Positions 1 through 8,817 of a stretch of 58,546 nucleotides of DNA are shown here, one piece after another (the first letter of the stretch is position 1; each line of letters opens with the position of its first letter). The position numbers and the translations under genes were made by a program. The notes under the pieces are model-generated. The model worked only from the letters and a program-made list of their open reading frames with translations, made no database searches and was not told the DNA's origin. Location: assembly GCA_910579035.1 (NCBI GenBank), contig CAJTSR010000018.1, forward strand, positions 1 through 58,546, in the 5' to 3' direction. This DNA is from an uncultured Muribaculaceae bacterium (GTDB lineage: Bacteria; Bacteroidota; Bacteroidia; Bacteroidales; Muribaculaceae).

Positions 1-1080
1 CTCAGCGCCGGTACGGCAGCCGTCCACCTGGCCCTGCTGGCATGCGGCGTCGGCCCCGGCGACGAGGTGCTGGTGCAGTCATTCACATTCTGCGCCTCGA
101 GCCACCCGGTGACATACCTCGGCGCCACCCCCGTATTCGTCGACTCCGAGCCGGACTCGTGGAACATTGACCCCGACCTCCTCGAGAAGGCGATAAACGA
201 CCGCGTGGCCGTCACCGGCCACAAGCCAAAGGCCATAATACCCGTAGCGCTCTACGGAATGCCATACCGGATCGACCGCATAACCGAGATCGCCGACCGC
301 CACGGCATACCCGTGATAGAGGACGCCGCCGAGGGCCTCGGAAGCACCTTCGACGGACGTGTCCTCGGCACCTTCGGGCGCTACGGCGTGCTCAGCTTCA
401 ACGGCAACAAGATGATAACCACCTCCGGCGGAGGAGCCCTCGTATGCCCCGACGCCGAGGCCAAGAACCGCGTCCTCTTCTACGCAACGCAGGCACGCGA
501 GTCCTACCCCTACTACCAGCACGAACACATCGGCTACAACTACCGCATGTCAAACATCTGCGCCGGAATCGGGCGCGGGCAGATGACCGTCCTCGACGAC
601 CACATCGCCCACCACCGCCACGTGCAGCAGCAATACCGCCGCCTGCTCGCCGGAATCCCCGGCATAACCCTCCACGACAACCCATCGCCCCGCCACCGCT
701 CCAACTTCTGGCTCTGCACCATAACAATCGACCCCTCCCTCAGGGTCAGGGGGCAGGACAAGGCATACGCCGAAGTGCTCGCGGGCGCCGTCGGCGGTGC
801 AGCGGGAGTGACCCACGCCGCGGCATCGGCCACCACCGACTGCCAGCCCAACGCCAACGTCGAAGCAATGCGCTCCGCCCTCGACGCCGCCGGCATCGAG
901 GCGCGCCCCCTCTGGAAACCGATGCACCGCCAGCCCGTCTACGCCGCCGCCCCGGCATACACCAACGGCGTCAGCGAGGCCCTCTTCCGCACCGGCCTCT
1001 GCCTCCCCGCAGGCCCGTGGGTGACCGACGACGACCTCAGCCACATCGCCGCCACAATCCGCTCCGCTATCGAGCAATAA
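1..1080 (+). CDS. DegT/DnrJ/EryC1-type PLP aminotransferase, 5' partial
   Basis: The reading frame is open from base 1 (L-S-A-G-T-A-A-V-H-L-A-L), so the true start lies upstream of the window and roughly the first 50-60 residues are missing. The family transfers an amino group to keto-sugars, usually nucleotide-activated, for surface polysaccharides or glycans. Visible family marks are the SAGTAAVHLAL entry, the VEDAAEGLGS segment that binds PLP, and SFNGNKMITT, whose lysine would form the Schiff base. A stretch rich in Ala and Gly around bases 780-880 looks like a lineage-specific insertion. The C-terminal CLPAGPWVTDDDL segment is typical. Substrate cannot be told without the neighbouring upstream genes. 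A GTG at 67 is only an internal codon. Confidence 0.9.
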   Translation, partial: LSAGTAAVHLALLACGVGPGDEVLVQSFTFCASSHPVTYLGATPVFVDSEPDSWNIDPDLLEKAINDRVAVTGHKPKAIIPVALYGMPYRIDRITEIADRHGIPVIEDAAEGLGSTFDGRVLGTFGRYGVLSFNGNKMITTSGGGALVCPDAEAKNRVLFYATQARESYPYYQHEHIGYNYRMSNICAGIGRGQMTVLDDHIAHHRHVQQQYRRLLAGIPGITLHDNPSPRHRSNFWLCTITIDPSLRVRGQDKAYAEVLAGAVGGAAGVTHAAASATTDCQPNANVEAMRSALDAAGIEARPLWKPMHRQPVYAAAPAYTNGVSEALFRTGLCLPAGPWVTDDDLSHIAATIRSAIEQ

Positions 1081-1098
1081 CACTCCCTTCTCCCCCAA

Positions 1099-1141
1099 CG
1101 CATCGCGGGCGCGGCTCACTCAGAGCCGCGCCCGCGATGCG
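1099..1141 (+). terminator. long perfect hairpin after the aminotransferase gene
   Basis: A 19-bp perfect stem (1099-1117 with 1123-1141) closes a 5-nt loop (ACTCA) 18 bp after the stop codon. No clear U-run follows, so it may stop transcription weakly or protect the 3' end. It also marks the point where base composition drops sharply. Confidence 0.6.
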
Positions 1142-1165
1142 TATTGGTAATATGCATATTTTTTG

Positions 1166-1173
1166 TACCTTTG
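1166..1173 (+). promoter_or_regulatory. Bacteroidetes-type promoter for the AAA ATPase gene
   Basis: TACCTTTG matches the TAnnTTTG -7 box, with TTG at 1144-1146 and a 19-bp spacer. Transcription would start near 1179. This rules out the longer reading frame beginning at 1144 and supports the ATG at 1192. Confidence 0.75.
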
Positions 1174-1191
1174 CAAAACCTAAATAGAAGT

Positions 1192-2469
1192 ATGAGCCAC
1201 ATCAGTATACATAACATCGGACCGATCAAAGATATTAATATTGAACTAAATAGAATCAATATATTTATGGGTCCTCAAAGTTCCGGCAAAAGCACTATAG
1301 CCAAAATTATAAGCTTTTGTCAATGGCTTGAAAAAGACTGTGTTGTACGTCAATCTACTGATCATATAACTAATTCTTTCATTTACGACAACTTTATAAT
1401 ATACCACAATATTTCATCTTATATTGAAGACTCCTCTGAGTTTCATTATAAGGGAGCAGCTCTCAACATTGATTTTTCAAAGGAAAAAACGAACATTTCA
1501 AAAGCTGCTAAATTTTCATCTACTCCAATATCAAAGAATGCCTATATTCCGTCTGAACGCAATATAGCTTTTATTCCTCGAATAAGCTCTCTTGACCTCA
1601 CTCGAAACTATCTTCGCAGTTTCTTGTTTGACTGGCTTGGCATACGTACCAAATTTACGAAGGATGACGAAATTGGAATCGTAGATATGGGCGTCAAATA
1701 CTACTACAACGAGGCACAGAAAAAAGACAAACTCGTAATCGAAAGCAATGACTGCGAAACAGAAATTGATATGGAACAAGCTTCAAGCGGCTTGATGTCC
1801 ATAACTCCGCTATATGCCTATCTAACATACCTCACGTCCTGGATTTACTCTCATAACGAAGACCGCTCCTACGAAACTGATCAAAAAATAAAGGACGGAT
1901 TAAGAAGACGCCTTGCAGAGAAGGAAATCAATATACCTGAAAGCGTTTTCGACACTTATATACGAACACACGAATCTCAGCCGATAACATTTGATGCAAA
2001 AACAGAATCAGACAACAATCCCACATCAGTAATAATCCAAAAACTACAGGCTGAATTTTGGAGGCCGAAATATTCAAGCATTATAATAGAGGAACCTGAA
2101 CAAAATCTGTTCCCCGACACGCAAGCCCGACTGCTATATCATATTTTCGCGATGATTAACCAGAATCGCGACAATCTCCTCATTACCACGCACAGTCCTT
2201 TCATTCTCTATGCATTAAACAACTGCATGCTTGCATGGAACAAAAGCGGTGCTAAAGAAAACTGCAATAACCTTGAGTTCTCCTACGAATCATTTATCAA
2301 TCCACACAATGTTGCTGTATGGGAACTACGCAACGGATATATAGAAGATGTCAATGGCAAGCGCAATGTAACTATTCAAGATGAATCCGGACTTATACGA
2401 GATAACTATTTCGACAGGGTTATGAGCAATATAATGTCTGATTTCTATTCACTAATGGGAAACAAATAG
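1192..2469 (+). CDS. AAA family ATPase (OLD/AAA_15-21 type), putative defence ATPase
   Basis: A 425-residue P-loop ATPase. Walker A is GPQSSGKST at residues 27-35, very close to the N-terminus. Walker B is IIIEEPEQNLFPD in the C-terminal half, followed by the H-loop-like TTHSPFILYAL. There is no long SMC-type coiled coil, so it resembles the compact ATPases of OLD, Septu and PARIS-like systems rather than RecN or SbcC. The ATG at 1192 is chosen because the -7 box lies at 1166-1173. The next gene starts 1 bp after the stop, so the two are almost certainly co-translated. Composition is clearly AT-rich compared with both flanks, which suggests transfer. The exact system is not one I recognise; a defence role is inference from the architecture. 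Confidence 0.85.
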   Translation: MSHISIHNIGPIKDINIELNRINIFMGPQSSGKSTIAKIISFCQWLEKDCVVRQSTDHITNSFIYDNFIIYHNISSYIEDSSEFHYKGAALNIDFSKEKTNISKAAKFSSTPISKNAYIPSERNIAFIPRISSLDLTRNYLRSFLFDWLGIRTKFTKDDEIGIVDMGVKYYYNEAQKKDKLVIESNDCETEIDMEQASSGLMSITPLYAYLTYLTSWIYSHNEDRSYETDQKIKDGLRRRLAEKEINIPESVFDTYIRTHESQPITFDAKTESDNNPTSVIIQKLQAEFWRPKYSSIIIEEPEQNLFPDTQARLLYHIFAMINQNRDNLLITTHSPFILYALNNCMLAWNKSGAKENCNNLEFSYESFINPHNVAVWELRNGYIEDVNGKRNVTIQDESGLIRDNYFDRVMSNIMSDFYSLMGNK

Positions 2470-2470
2470 A

Positions 2471-3028
2471 ATGCTCAACCGATTCAATCAGTCGAAAATT
2501 TACAGCGGTGACACATTCACAGCCGATTATACTGAGCAAACAGGTACTACGGGCGTAGTTATATCTGAAACGCCATTCGATGACATCACATTCTTCCATC
2601 TTAAGAAAGGACCGGGTAATATTAGATATCTTGGTGTAAATCTCGAACATTATCCGATGTTCATAAAAGGCATAGAAAATTGCGAGTGTATTTTCTCATC
2701 ACTGAACGAATCACATAGTAATTGGCTTCTGCTACTTGAACTCAAATACTGCGCCTGCCATAAATTAGAGGATTATGGCAATAAAGTTGTATGCCAAATG
2801 AACGGCATTCTCCAAAAGCTTATCGATGAGCGGCTAATAGATCCAAAACGGTATAATATCTATTTCAACTTCGCATCTCCTCTCAATAAAGAACCGTTTA
2901 TGCATTTTATGCTCACCCAAAATATAGCCAAGGAACTTCAGGATCGACATAATGTCACATTCTTAGGATACAACCAACTACTTATGGCAACACCACAATA
3001 TCTGCAAGCCCCAAAACGGAGGCTTTAA
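2471..3028 (+). CDS. small partner protein, PD-(D/E)xK nuclease-like
   Basis: A 185-residue protein with no signal peptide, encoded 1 bp behind the ATPase and equally AT-rich. Around residues 65-100 there is a strand ending in ENCECIF, a second strand WLLLLELKYC, and then a helix containing VCQMNGILQKL. This order (acidic residue, E-x-K strand, helix with Gln) is what the PD-(D/E)xK nuclease core looks like, with Glu in place of the usual first Asp. That assignment is inference from pattern only. The gene converges on the beta-lactamase gene with a 4-bp overlap of their ends. Alternatives are a non-catalytic sensor or adaptor for the ATPase. Confidence 0.65.
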   Translation: MLNRFNQSKIYSGDTFTADYTEQTGTTGVVISETPFDDITFFHLKKGPGNIRYLGVNLEHYPMFIKGIENCECIFSSLNESHSNWLLLLELKYCACHKLEDYGNKVVCQMNGILQKLIDERLIDPKRYNIYFNFASPLNKEPFMHFMLTQNIAKELQDRHNVTFLGYNQLLMATPQYLQAPKRRL

Positions 3029-4065
3029 TGTGTAGAGTTGTAGCATTCGACGGCTTTATAGATTTTTTCGCCAACCATTTCGGCAAACGGAGCAGCAATT
3101 GCTCCGAGTGTTTCGGCAAGAGATACCCGCGGCTTGTCGACCGGGCGCGCTGACGGCGGAGCCGAGGACGATGCTGCAAGCTGCTTGTGTTCGCGCATTA
3201 TGTGGGCGTTCCAGACTATGCGGGAGATTTCCTCTATGCGCTCCTCAGCCTCTGCCGGCGTACCGGCATAATCGGCCACGAACACGGCTATCGAGTAGCG
3301 GCCATAACCGCCTTCGGGCAGGGGGTAGACGATATGTCCGGCGTCGTTAAGGGCCGACACAGTGTCGCCGCGCATGTCGCCAGTTCCAGTTTTGTGAAAT
3401 ATCATACCGTTTGCCTGCGGTATGGCTGCGGCAAGGCGCGTGCGCCCCATCGGGCTTTGCTGCGCCATCACGGCCTTTACCACCGAGGTTGCAACCGTGG
3501 TGTCTGCGGTAAACACATGCTGCACGAGCTCGGCACAGGCAAGCGGGGTCGACCAGTTGCGGCGGCAAAGCGAGGTGTCGGCGTGCATCTGCGCCTCGTT
3601 GCAGGCTATGGCGAAGTCGCGGACAGGCGTGGAGGCGCGTATTATGCTGTCGACTTCGGCCGGAGAGGCAAAGCGGTCGAAGAGTATGTCGCAGGCGTTA
3701 TTATCGCTCCATTGCAGCGAATAATGCAGCAGGGCGCTGATGTCGGCGTGTCCTCCGTAGGGATTGTGGCGCCTCATAGGGCTCCACGTGTCCTCTCTGA
3801 GGTCGTCGGGCGATACTTCGACCTCTGTGGCAAGTATGCCGGGATAGCCGAGCTTGCGGGCAAGCGCCACTGCCTGATGAAACTTGAACACGCTCATAAG
3901 CGGGTAATGGCGCTCTCCGTTTACCACAACGGTATCACCCCATGACGTTATCACGGCCACTCCGATATTGTCGGAGCCTATCTCGCGGCGAAGCTCGTCG
4001 GCGAGCGACTGCGCCCCCGCCGTCAAGGCCAGCAAGAGCAGCAATAAAGCAAGAGGGTGTTTCAT
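3025..4065 (-). CDS. class A beta-lactamase (CfxA/CepA-like subclass) with C-terminal extension
   Basis: A 346-residue secreted serine beta-lactamase. Residues 1-18 form a signal peptide ending in LTAGA. Catalytic motifs are in order: S58-V-F-K61 (SxxK), S120-D-N122 (SDN), E157 in a CNEAQMHAD omega-loop segment, and K225-T-G227 (KTG). The N-Q-like environment and spacing fit the Bacteroidales A2 subclass. Usual length is about 300-320 residues. Here about 45 extra residues follow the last helix (Pro/Ala-rich linker, then a predicted amphipathic helix), which is unusual. A promoter with good spacing sits just upstream. The protein would hydrolyse beta-lactams in the periplasm; spectrum cannot be read from sequence. 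Confidence 0.9.
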   Translation of the reverse strand: MKHPLALLLLLLALTAGAQSLADELRREIGSDNIGVAVITSWGDTVVVNGERHYPLMSVFKFHQAVALARKLGYPGILATEVEVSPDDLREDTWSPMRRHNPYGGHADISALLHYSLQWSDNNACDILFDRFASPAEVDSIIRASTPVRDFAIACNEAQMHADTSLCRRNWSTPLACAELVQHVFTADTTVATSVVKAVMAQQSPMGRTRLAAAIPQANGMIFHKTGTGDMRGDTVSALNDAGHIVYPLPEGGYGRYSIAVFVADYAGTPAEAEERIEEISRIVWNAHIMREHKQLAASSSAPPSARPVDKPRVSLAETLGAIAAPFAEMVGEKIYKAVECYNSTH

Positions 4066-4085
4066 AAGCTATTGTTTTGTTTATG

Positions 4086-4093
4086 CAAAAATA
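4086..4093 (-). promoter_or_regulatory. promoter for the beta-lactamase gene
   Basis: On the minus strand TATTTTTG matches TAnnTTTG, and TTTG at 4114-4117 gives a 20-bp spacer. The upstream box touches the end of the alpha-galactosidase gene. The leader is about 15-20 nt. Confidence 0.75.
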
Positions 4094-4117
4094 GGCTTTT
4101 ACGCTTTATGTTCCAAA

Positions 4118-6319
4118 TTATTTGCGGTCGAGGCGCAGGACTCGGCTGGAGTAGTCGGTACGCTTGTGATAGTCCACATTGTTGGTGTAGGGTATCTCAA
4201 GGCCGTTATCCATCAGGTAGCGCCCGGTGAACGTCTTGCCCTCAAACGGCAGAGGCGTGTTGTCGACACGGTTCAGCTCCGTTACGGTGTATAGCGCGTC
4301 GGGATCAAGCCCGGCCATGGGCACTCGCGGCAGGTGCTGGTCGGCAAAGGTTTCGATTTTCCACCAGTAGAACACCGCTTGTTCCTTGCCGGGGGTGACG
4401 TACATCAGCGATGCAAGCCCCTTTCCGTCGTAAGGCGACAAGAGCCGGTAGAGGTCGCCCTGCTGCACCACCGGGCGTATTTCCTTATACTGGGCAATGG
4501 CACCGCGACACATCGCCTTTTCCTCGTCGGTCATATTCTTAGGCTGAATCTCCATACCGAGGCGGCCGCTCATAGCCACATCTATACGGAATTTCATCGG
4601 TATGGTGCGGAATGTCTGGTGGTTGGGCGTGGCGCTGATATGCGAGCCCATGGCTACCGCCGGGAAGAAGTGGCTCGTGCCCCACTGCATGAACACGCGC
4701 TGGAGGGCATCAGTGTTATCGCTCACCCAAAACTCGTCGAACCAAGGCAGTATGCCGTAGTTGGCACGTCCGCCGCCGCTGGCGCATGCCTGAATAGTCA
4801 CATCGGGATATTTTGCCCTGATTCGGTCCATCACTTTCGAGAAACCGCGCCAGTATTCGTGCTGCAGATGGCTCTGGCGGTTGGCCGGGAGATACTGCGA
4901 GCCGTGGTTCATCACCGGTGCGTTGGAATCCCACTTTATATAGTCTATGCCCGGATATTTTGTCAAAAGAGTGTCAACTACTTCGAACACAAGCTCCTGC
5001 ACCTTGGGGTTGGCAAGGTCGAGAACGAGCTGCGTGCCGCCGCGTCCCTGCACCGGTTCGCGGTTCGACGGCTTGATGATATACTCGGGATGAGCCTCGT
5101 AAAGTTCGCTTACGGAGTTTGTCATCTCCGGCTCTATCCATATACCGAAATCTATTCCGGCACTGCGGGCCTTGTCGACGAGGTTGCCGATGCCTTTGGG
5201 CAGCTTGCGGGTGTCCACTGTCCAGTCGCCAAGCGACGACGAGTCGTTATTGCGCGGATATTTGACTCCGAACCAGCCGTCGTCCATCACAAACAGCTCT
5301 CCGCCCATCGACGCGATATCGTCAATCATAGCGTGCATGCCTTGCTCGTTGATGTCGAAGTACACGCCCTCCCAGCTGTTAAGTAATATCTTGCGCGTTT
5401 CGGTGCCGTGGGCCAGACGGTGGCGGCGCGCCCAGTTGTGGAACTGTCGGCTCACACCGCCTTTGCCCTCCTGCGAATATGCCAGAGCGAGCGCGGGCGT
5501 GGTGAATGTTTCGCCTTTGGCAAGGGTGTATGCCGAGTTGTCCTCGTTGATACCTGCGAAGAAATGATGATAGTCGGAATCGTCGGTATCTATGCGCAGG
5601 CGGTAATTGCCGGGGTACTCGAGAGCCGCGCCTATCACCCTGCCCTCATTCTCGCGGGGTCTGCCGTCGAGCGAGAACATCACCTCGGGGTGCGCCGTGT
5701 GCGTGTTGCGCAGCCCGTCCTTGTTCTTTATTATCTTCATGCCGTGTGTAAGCGGCTCTTCTTCCATCCGGGCCTCGTTTGCCCACGAGCCATAGAACGA
5801 CGTGAGATACACGTCGCCCGAACGCACCGGCAGATAGCCCGACGCAAATTCGCGCAACTCGACATCTTTTTTACCGTTATTCACGGCGTCGACCCACGTT
5901 TCTATAACTCCGGCATCGGGATATGTGCGATAATTCACGTTGATTCCGAAGGGATACACGCGGTCGGTCATTCTCACAGTGATGACCGTCGCTCCGTCGG
6001 CATCTTTCGATGTTTCAACCGAGCGCACCACCGGGTCGAGAGTCATATTACCGTCGGGGTGCGTGACGCTCATGGCTGTTTCGCGCGCCGCCTCAAGGCC
6101 GTATACAGGATATGCCTTAAGATAGCGGCTGCCTGAATTGTCGAGAGCCTCCACATCGGCCGTACCGAGCGGCGCGCCGAAATAAACAAAGTGCAACGGA
6201 CGCCCCGCTTCGGCATCAAGCACCATCGACGCCTCGGAAGTGGATATGTGTATCTTCTCGGCACTTGCCGGGATAGCAGCCAGTGCGACTGCTGCAAAAA
6301 GGATTGGTTTACAGTTCAT
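4118..6319 (-). CDS. secreted alpha-galactosidase, glycoside hydrolase family 36
   Basis: A 733-residue protein with signal peptide (cut near ASA-EK at about residue 20), an N-terminal beta-sandwich and a central TIM barrel. Family marks are WEGVYFDIN, FVMDDGWFG, IKWDSN with the nucleophile at about D464, and WVSDNTDA with the acid/base at about D534, plus CASGGGRANYG before it. Full length for GH36. It would release alpha-1,6-linked galactose from raffinose-type sugars or galactomannan side chains in the periplasm. It is transcribed divergently from an AraC regulator across a 158-bp gap that contains promoters for both, so that regulator is the likely controller. Confidence 0.93.
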   Translation of the reverse strand: MNCKPILFAAVALAAIPASAEKIHISTSEASMVLDAEAGRPLHFVYFGAPLGTADVEALDNSGSRYLKAYPVYGLEAARETAMSVTHPDGNMTLDPVVRSVETSKDADGATVITVRMTDRVYPFGINVNYRTYPDAGVIETWVDAVNNGKKDVELREFASGYLPVRSGDVYLTSFYGSWANEARMEEEPLTHGMKIIKNKDGLRNTHTAHPEVMFSLDGRPRENEGRVIGAALEYPGNYRLRIDTDDSDYHHFFAGINEDNSAYTLAKGETFTTPALALAYSQEGKGGVSRQFHNWARRHRLAHGTETRKILLNSWEGVYFDINEQGMHAMIDDIASMGGELFVMDDGWFGVKYPRNNDSSSLGDWTVDTRKLPKGIGNLVDKARSAGIDFGIWIEPEMTNSVSELYEAHPEYIIKPSNREPVQGRGGTQLVLDLANPKVQELVFEVVDTLLTKYPGIDYIKWDSNAPVMNHGSQYLPANRQSHLQHEYWRGFSKVMDRIRAKYPDVTIQACASGGGRANYGILPWFDEFWVSDNTDALQRVFMQWGTSHFFPAVAMGSHISATPNHQTFRTIPMKFRIDVAMSGRLGMEIQPKNMTDEEKAMCRGAIAQYKEIRPVVQQGDLYRLLSPYDGKGLASLMYVTPGKEQAVFYWWKIETFADQHLPRVPMAGLDPDALYTVTELNRVDNTPLPFEGKTFTGRYLMDNGLEIPYTNNVDYHKRTDYSSRVLRLDRK

Positions 6320-6348
6320 CTATGGTATCAGTGATATAGTTGACACCA

Positions 6349-6356
6349 CAAATTTA
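6349..6356 (-). promoter_or_regulatory. promoter for the alpha-galactosidase gene
   Basis: Minus-strand TAAATTTG matches TAnnTTTG, with TTG 20 bp further upstream (CAA at 6377-6379). Next to it on the leader side is an imperfect inverted repeat, GGTATCA (6324-6330) and TGACACC (6341-6347), a possible regulator site. Confidence 0.7.
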
Positions 6357-6450
6357 GCATAATGGCAATGGTTTTGCAAGAATTTGGCCGATTGTTATAT
6401 TATTTTGTCAAAATAGTACAAGCCATGTAATTCCATTTACTTTATTTGCT

Positions 6451-6458
6451 TATCTTTG
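6451..6458 (+). promoter_or_regulatory. promoter for the araC-type regulator
   Basis: TATCTTTG matches TAnnTTTG; the start codon at 6478 follows after a short leader of about 14 nt. No good -33 box is seen at normal spacing, consistent with regulated expression. Confidence 0.65.
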
Positions 6459-6477
6459 TCGAGCCAAAATCGATACC

Positions 6478-7353
6478 ATGTCCAAGATTATTACAGAAAT
6501 AACCCCTTTGTCGGAGAAAGACTGCTTCTACCTTATCGACAGGCGCAAGACAGAATTCGACTACCCTATCCACCGTCACGACGAGCTGGAGCTTAATTTT
6601 GTGGCAAACTGCGCCGGAGCGCGCCGCGTGGTAGGCGACTCCATGGAGGTACTCGGCAGCTACGACCTCGTTCTTGTGGGAGGAGGCCTCGAGCACGCTT
6701 GGGAGCAGTACAACTGCCCACGGCAAGAAATGCGGGAAATCACCGTCCAGTTCTCGCCAAGCCTCTTCTCGGAAGAACTGATGCAGAAAAACCAGATGGG
6801 CACCCTGCGCGACCTCCTCTCACGCGCAGCCAAGGGAATAGCCTTCGACATGGCCGTGATACTGCGTGTGTACGGCATGCTCGACGAGCTTACCCGCAGC
6901 CAGCCCGGCTTCCTGCGATGGCTCAAACTGCTCGAAATACTATACCATCTCTCCACGGCACCCGAATGCCACACGCTGGCAAGCTCGTCGTTCGCCAACG
7001 CGGAGCTGTCGCACAACTCGCGCCGAATCCGCAAAGTGGAAGAAGCCATAAACCGCGACTATGCCGGGCAGATATACCTCAAAGACCTCGCCGAGCTTGC
7101 AGGGATGACGCCGACGGCCTTCAGCCGTTTCTTCAAGACCCGAACAGGGACCACGCTCTCGGAATATATCACCAACATCCGTATAGGCCATGCGGCCCGA
7201 AAGCTCGTTGACACCACTATGACCATAGCGGAGATATGCTACGAATGCGGGTTCAACAACATATCCAACTTCAACCGCCTCTTCAAGAAAAAGAAAGGCT
7301 GCAGTCCAAAGACTTTCCGCGAGAACTACCTGAAGACAAAGCTTATAATATAA
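6478..7353 (+). CDS. AraC family transcriptional regulator with cupin sensor domain
   Basis: 291 residues. The N-terminal half has a cupin-like pattern (PIHRHDELELNFV, then GSYDLVLVGGGLEHAW) that normally binds a sugar. The last 100 residues hold the two helix-turn-helix motifs: IYLKDLAELAGMTPTAFSRF and TIAEICYECGFNNISNFNR followed by FKKKKGCSPKTFRE. It lies between the divergent alpha-galactosidase gene and the co-directional esterase gene (3-bp gap), so it probably controls both in response to a breakdown product. The ligand is unknown. Confidence 0.92.
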   Translation: MSKIITEITPLSEKDCFYLIDRRKTEFDYPIHRHDELELNFVANCAGARRVVGDSMEVLGSYDLVLVGGGLEHAWEQYNCPRQEMREITVQFSPSLFSEELMQKNQMGTLRDLLSRAAKGIAFDMAVILRVYGMLDELTRSQPGFLRWLKLLEILYHLSTAPECHTLASSSFANAELSHNSRRIRKVEEAINRDYAGQIYLKDLAELAGMTPTAFSRFFKTRTGTTLSEYITNIRIGHAARKLVDTTMTIAEICYECGFNNISNFNRLFKKKKGCSPKTFRENYLKTKLII

Positions 7354-7356
7354 CAT

Positions 7357-8784
7357 ATGAAACCATTCATCACATTGATAGCCGCCTTAAGCGCCACTAT
7401 AATCGCGACAGGTGCCGAGCTGAGGCTCCCCGACATTTTCTCCGACCACATGGTACTCCAGCAGCAAAGCAAGGCCCGCATATGGGGCAATGCGGCTCCC
7501 GGAGCGCGCGTGGAGGCTGTCGGAAGCTGGGCTCCCGAATCACCCATAAGCGCGAAAGCCGGAAAAGACGGCCGCTGGAGGCTCGAAATACCGACAGGAG
7601 AAGCCGGATTCGAGCCGCAGACGCTGCGCTTGGCATCAGGCCGCGACACCGTTACGATCAGCGACATACTCATCGGGGAAGTATGGTTTGCCTCGGGACA
7701 GTCGAACATGGAGATGCCCCTGCGCGGATTCTGGACACAGCCCGTGGAAGGCGCGGCACAGGCCATAGCATTCTCATGCAAATATCCCGGCATACGAATG
7801 GCCACCATACCCAAAACCATATCATACGACCTTCAGACCGAGGTGCCGACAGAATGGAAGATAAGCTCGCCCGAAAACGCTGTCAACTTCAGCGCCACCG
7901 CATACTTTTTTGCACGCAATCTGAGCGATCTTCTCAACGTCCCTGTCGGTATAATATGCTCCGCTTACGGCGGCAGCAAAGTCGAGGGCTGGCTAAGCCG
8001 CGAACGGCTCGAAAGCTACAAAACATGGGACCGCGAAGCCGAGCGCAACAACGACATAATGCCCGACTATGAGCGCTTCAACGCCATGTACAACGCCATG
8101 CTCCACCCGCTTGCAGGGTATACCATACGCGGCTTCATCTGGAACCAAGGCGAGTCCAACGTCGGCATGCACGACAGCTATCACACCCGGCTCGCCGACA
8201 TGGTTGCCGACTGGCGCTCCGAGTGGGGGCTTGGCGAACTGCCGTTCTACATGGTGGAGATACCCGGCTGGAATTACGGCAATCCGGCAGGCGACTCCGC
8301 TGCGCTGCTCAGAGAATCGCAGCACAAGGCTGCCGACATAATCCCGTCCTGCGGCATCGTATGCACCTCCGACCTCGTGTACCCTCGCGAAGTCGACGAT
8401 ATCCATGCCTGCAAGAAAGCCGAAATCGGCGAACGCCTCGCATTTATGGCCGCGGCAAAAACCTACCACATGCCCGGAATACCGCACGAATATCCCCGAT
8501 TCAAGGAAATGACCGTCGACGGCTCCCGAGCCATCCTGACGTTCAGCGGAGCGCCCGACGGCCTGTCGCCCCACGAGGATATCGAAGGCTTTGAGGCAGC
8601 AGGCGCCGACGGCATATTCCACCCCGCTCAAGTGCGCCAGAACACGTGGACGCTCCACGTGGAGCTGTACTGCCCCAAGGCAGGAACAATCAAATCCGTG
8701 CGCTACAATTTCCGCAACTTCGCCATAGGCAAGGTGCACAACCTTATGGGATTACCCCTGATACCGTTCCGCACCGACAAGTAA
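7357..8784 (+). CDS. sialate O-acetylesterase-like SGNH hydrolase
   Basis: 475 residues with an N-terminal signal peptide (about residue 20). The SGNH/SIAE signature is clear: the nucleophile serine lies in ASGQSNMEMPL, the oxyanion-type FIWNQGESNVG block follows, and the catalytic Asp-x-x-His near the end appears as VDDIHACKK. An N-terminal jelly-roll segment (LPDIFSDHMVLQQ) is typical of this family. It would remove O-acetyl groups from sugars in the periplasm; sialic acid is the namesake substrate, but homologues also act on acetylated plant glycans. It is the second gene of an operon with the AraC regulator. Confidence 0.88.
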   Translation: MKPFITLIAALSATIIATGAELRLPDIFSDHMVLQQQSKARIWGNAAPGARVEAVGSWAPESPISAKAGKDGRWRLEIPTGEAGFEPQTLRLASGRDTVTISDILIGEVWFASGQSNMEMPLRGFWTQPVEGAAQAIAFSCKYPGIRMATIPKTISYDLQTEVPTEWKISSPENAVNFSATAYFFARNLSDLLNVPVGIICSAYGGSKVEGWLSRERLESYKTWDREAERNNDIMPDYERFNAMYNAMLHPLAGYTIRGFIWNQGESNVGMHDSYHTRLADMVADWRSEWGLGELPFYMVEIPGWNYGNPAGDSAALLRESQHKAADIIPSCGIVCTSDLVYPREVDDIHACKKAEIGERLAFMAAAKTYHMPGIPHEYPRFKEMTVDGSRAILTFSGAPDGLSPHEDIEGFEAAGADGIFHPAQVRQNTWTLHVELYCPKAGTIKSVRYNFRNFAIGKVHNLMGLPLIPFRTDK

Positions 8785-8801
8785 GTTTCGGCTGTTTTTT
8801 G

Positions 8802-8809
8802 TACTTTTG
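8802..8809 (+). promoter_or_regulatory. promoter for the MATE transporter gene
   Basis: TACTTTTG matches TAnnTTTG. The expected transcription start (about 8815) is only a few bases before the ATG at 8818, so the mRNA would be leaderless or nearly so. Confidence 0.6.
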
Positions 8810-8817
8810 CAATCGCA

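Noticed and set aside
1192..3028. Identity of the ATPase pair as PARIS, Septu or Gabija
   Set aside because: The partner shows none of the TOPRIM/DUF4435, HNH or UvrD-like signatures of those systems, so only a general class is proposed.
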